Source of the DNA: Salinibius halmophilus | GTDB taxonomy: Bacteria > Pseudomonadota > Gammaproteobacteria > Pseudomonadales > Natronospirillaceae | Direction of reading: 5' to 3' | Length of the DNA stretch: 64,000 bases | Assembly (NCBI RefSeq): GCF_003577475.1 | Contig: NZ_QPEP01000003.1 | Coordinates: forward strand, 248,001-312,000 | Shown here: in pieces, positions 62,980-64,000 of the stretch | How positions within the stretch are numbered: position 1 is the stretch's first letter | How the letters are laid out: the number at the start of each line of letters is the position of its first letter | Translations under genes and position numbers: made by a program | Notes under the pieces: generated by a model | Seen by the model: the letters and a program-made list of their open reading frames with translations, nothing else | Database searches by the model: none | Told to the model about the DNA's origin: nothing

Positions 62980-63588
62980 ATGATCGCGAAGCCCCAGTTC
63001 ACCCGGCCACTCAAACACAGTATTGCTCAGCTTCCCGATTACGATGATATTGGCCTTGAGCAAATAGAGGTGGTTACCTGTAGTACTAAGGCAAAAGAGG
63101 TGGCGGCACTGCTGATTGCGCAATATGAGGTAGGCTTTGATACCGAGAGCAAGCCGCGTTTTAAGAAGGGCGAACCTGAGGTTGGCCCGCATCTACTTCA
63201 GTTTGCTACGGTCGAGCGCGCTTACCTTTTCCCGGCTGCATTGGCTGATGTATTTGAAATAGGGCTAACTATTGTAGCAAGTCAGCAGGTAGTAAAGGTG
63301 GGCTTCGGTTTAAAAGACGACAACCGCCAACTTCAGAACCAACATGGGGTGAAGGTTTTGAATAAAGCGGATGTTAGCCGGCAACTGGCTAGGTTTATGG
63401 AAGATGAGAAACCTATTGGTGCGCGCCCAGCCGTGGCGATGTTGCTTGGCAAGCAGCTAAGTAAAAGTGCTCAAATGTCGGATTGGAGCCGCTGGCCATT
63501 AAACGAGAAGCAAATTTTATATGCCGGCCGCGACGCGCACTCAGCACTAATGGTGTGGCGCGCAGTTGCTGCGTTTGTTGCTGATTAA
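62980..63588 (+). CDS. DEDD-family 3'-5' exonuclease (RNase D / WRN-exonuclease-like)
   Basis: A 202-residue single-domain exonuclease. FDTESKPRF at residues 53-61 gives the DxE pair, GFGLKDDNRQL near 108 the second Asp motif, and YAGRDAHSAL near 180 the Tyr-x3-Asp of the DEDDy class. It lacks HRDC domains, so it is shorter than RNase D. The substrate could be RNA or DNA. Its ribosome-binding site AGGA and spacer come from a GGACACCCAT repeat. Confidence 0.88.
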   Translation: MIAKPQFTRPLKHSIAQLPDYDDIGLEQIEVVTCSTKAKEVAALLIAQYEVGFDTESKPRFKKGEPEVGPHLLQFATVERAYLFPAALADVFEIGLTIVASQQVVKVGFGLKDDNRQLQNQHGVKVLNKADVSRQLARFMEDEKPIGARPAVAMLLGKQLSKSAQMSDWSRWPLNEKQILYAGRDAHSALMVWRAVAAFVAD

Positions 63589-63593
63589 TTAGC

Positions 63594-63703
63594 GGGACAC
63601 CCATCGATATTTTTGCGTGATTCGCAGTAGCTGATGTTGATGGGTGCCCTGCTTAATAATGATGGGTGTCCCGGTTAGAAGTAAACTCATCGGTGGGTGT
63701 CCC
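63594..63703. repeat. four GGGTGTCC / GGACACCC repeats
   Basis: Copies at 63594-63604 (GGGACACCCAT), 63640-63650 (ATGGGTGCCCT, degenerate), 63662-63672 and 63692-63703, in the gap before the sirtuin gene. Confidence 0.75.
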
Positions 63704-63734
63704 AATAGAACCATCAACAAAACTAGGAGCGAAG

Positions 63735-64000
63735 ATGGCGATGAATCCAAACAAGATTGTGGTTTTGTCTGGTGCGGGGGTAAGTGCCGACAGTGGTATT
63801 AATACGTTTCGGGCGGCGGATGGTTTGTGGGAGTCGCACCGAGTGGAGGATGTTGCGAGCCCGGAGGGGTTTGCGGCAAATCATGAGCTGGTTTTGCGCT
63901 TTTACAATGAGCGCAGGCGGCAAATTCAGCAGGCCAAACCAAATGCTGCGCATATGGCCATTGCGAGCCTCGAGTCGCATTTTGAGGTAGTTGTCATCAC
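63735..64000 (+). CDS. sirtuin-type NAD-dependent deacylase, 5' part
   Basis: The window holds the first 88 codons. [20 protein letters not shown] is the NAD-binding GAG...S.I..FR motif, followed by [18 protein letters not shown], typical of bacterial Sir2/CobB proteins. It removes acetyl or other acyl groups from lysines using NAD. AGGAG stands 5 bases before the ATG at 63735; a second ATG two codons later is an alternative. The rest lies beyond the right edge, so the subclass cannot be fixed. Confidence 0.93.
   Translation, partial: MAMNPNKIVVLSGAGVSADSGINTFRAADGLWESHRVEDVASPEGFAANHELVLRFYNERRRQIQQAKPNAAHMAIASLESHFEVVVI

Overview
This 64 kb window is chromosomal DNA of a gammaproteobacterium, most likely a free-living marine or aquatic one. 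The evidence is the housekeeping content and synteny (cspD / clpS-clpA, bfd next to bacterioferritins, MetR divergent from metE, glgC-glgA), a GlyGly-CTERM-like surface protein, GH20 and beta-helix polysaccharide-handling proteins, and many short palindromic dispersed repeats. I cannot name the genus. No rRNA, tRNA, CRISPR array or complete insertion sequence was seen.

Layout. 1-7.2 kb: aroA (3' end off the left edge), small secreted and membrane proteins, glgC-glgA, tadA with an MFS transporter, a DUF2147 protein and a tautomerase-like protein. 7.5-9.6 kb: a truncated metallophosphoesterase runs into a GAF-histidine kinase. 9.8-14.3 kb: bfd, a split pair of bacterioferritin subunits, cspD, clpS-clpA. 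14.3-21.8 kb: a MerR regulator with a divergent CDF-like transporter, DUF3137 and LemA, metR/metE, a MATE pump. 21.9-27 kb: two coupled secreted carbohydrate-type proteins and a cytoplasmic GH20 hexosaminidase. 27-38.8 kb: a 1256-residue protein with a fused solute-binding domain, membrane proteins, a 1206-residue CSLREA / Calx-beta surface protein, an RDD operon.

39.1-56.5 kb is a defence island. A methyltransferase remnant marks its left side. dndBCDE (DNA phosphorothioation, no dndA) runs rightward from a leader with a LexA-type box on a possible promoter and, nearer dndB, two palindromes. A convergent operon reads dptF-dptG-dptH (restriction module), then a sulfur-binding-domain HNH endonuclease gene broken by an in-frame TGA, then a ParB-like protein and a probable restriction-fold partner. 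The last two genes and the HNH tail are strikingly AT-rich. I think this operon tail is the best candidate for something undescribed: a split ParB-like/nuclease pair attached to a phosphorothioate system whose own reader-nuclease has been cut short.

56.5-64 kb: two divergent outer-membrane beta-barrels, a chemoreceptor, a DsbA-like lipoprotein, two paralogous lipoproteins, a DEDD-family exonuclease and the start of a sirtuin. The genes here are interspersed with copies of a GGGTGTCC / GGACACCC repeat that also occurs in the metE leader and, in two places, supplies a ribosome-binding site.
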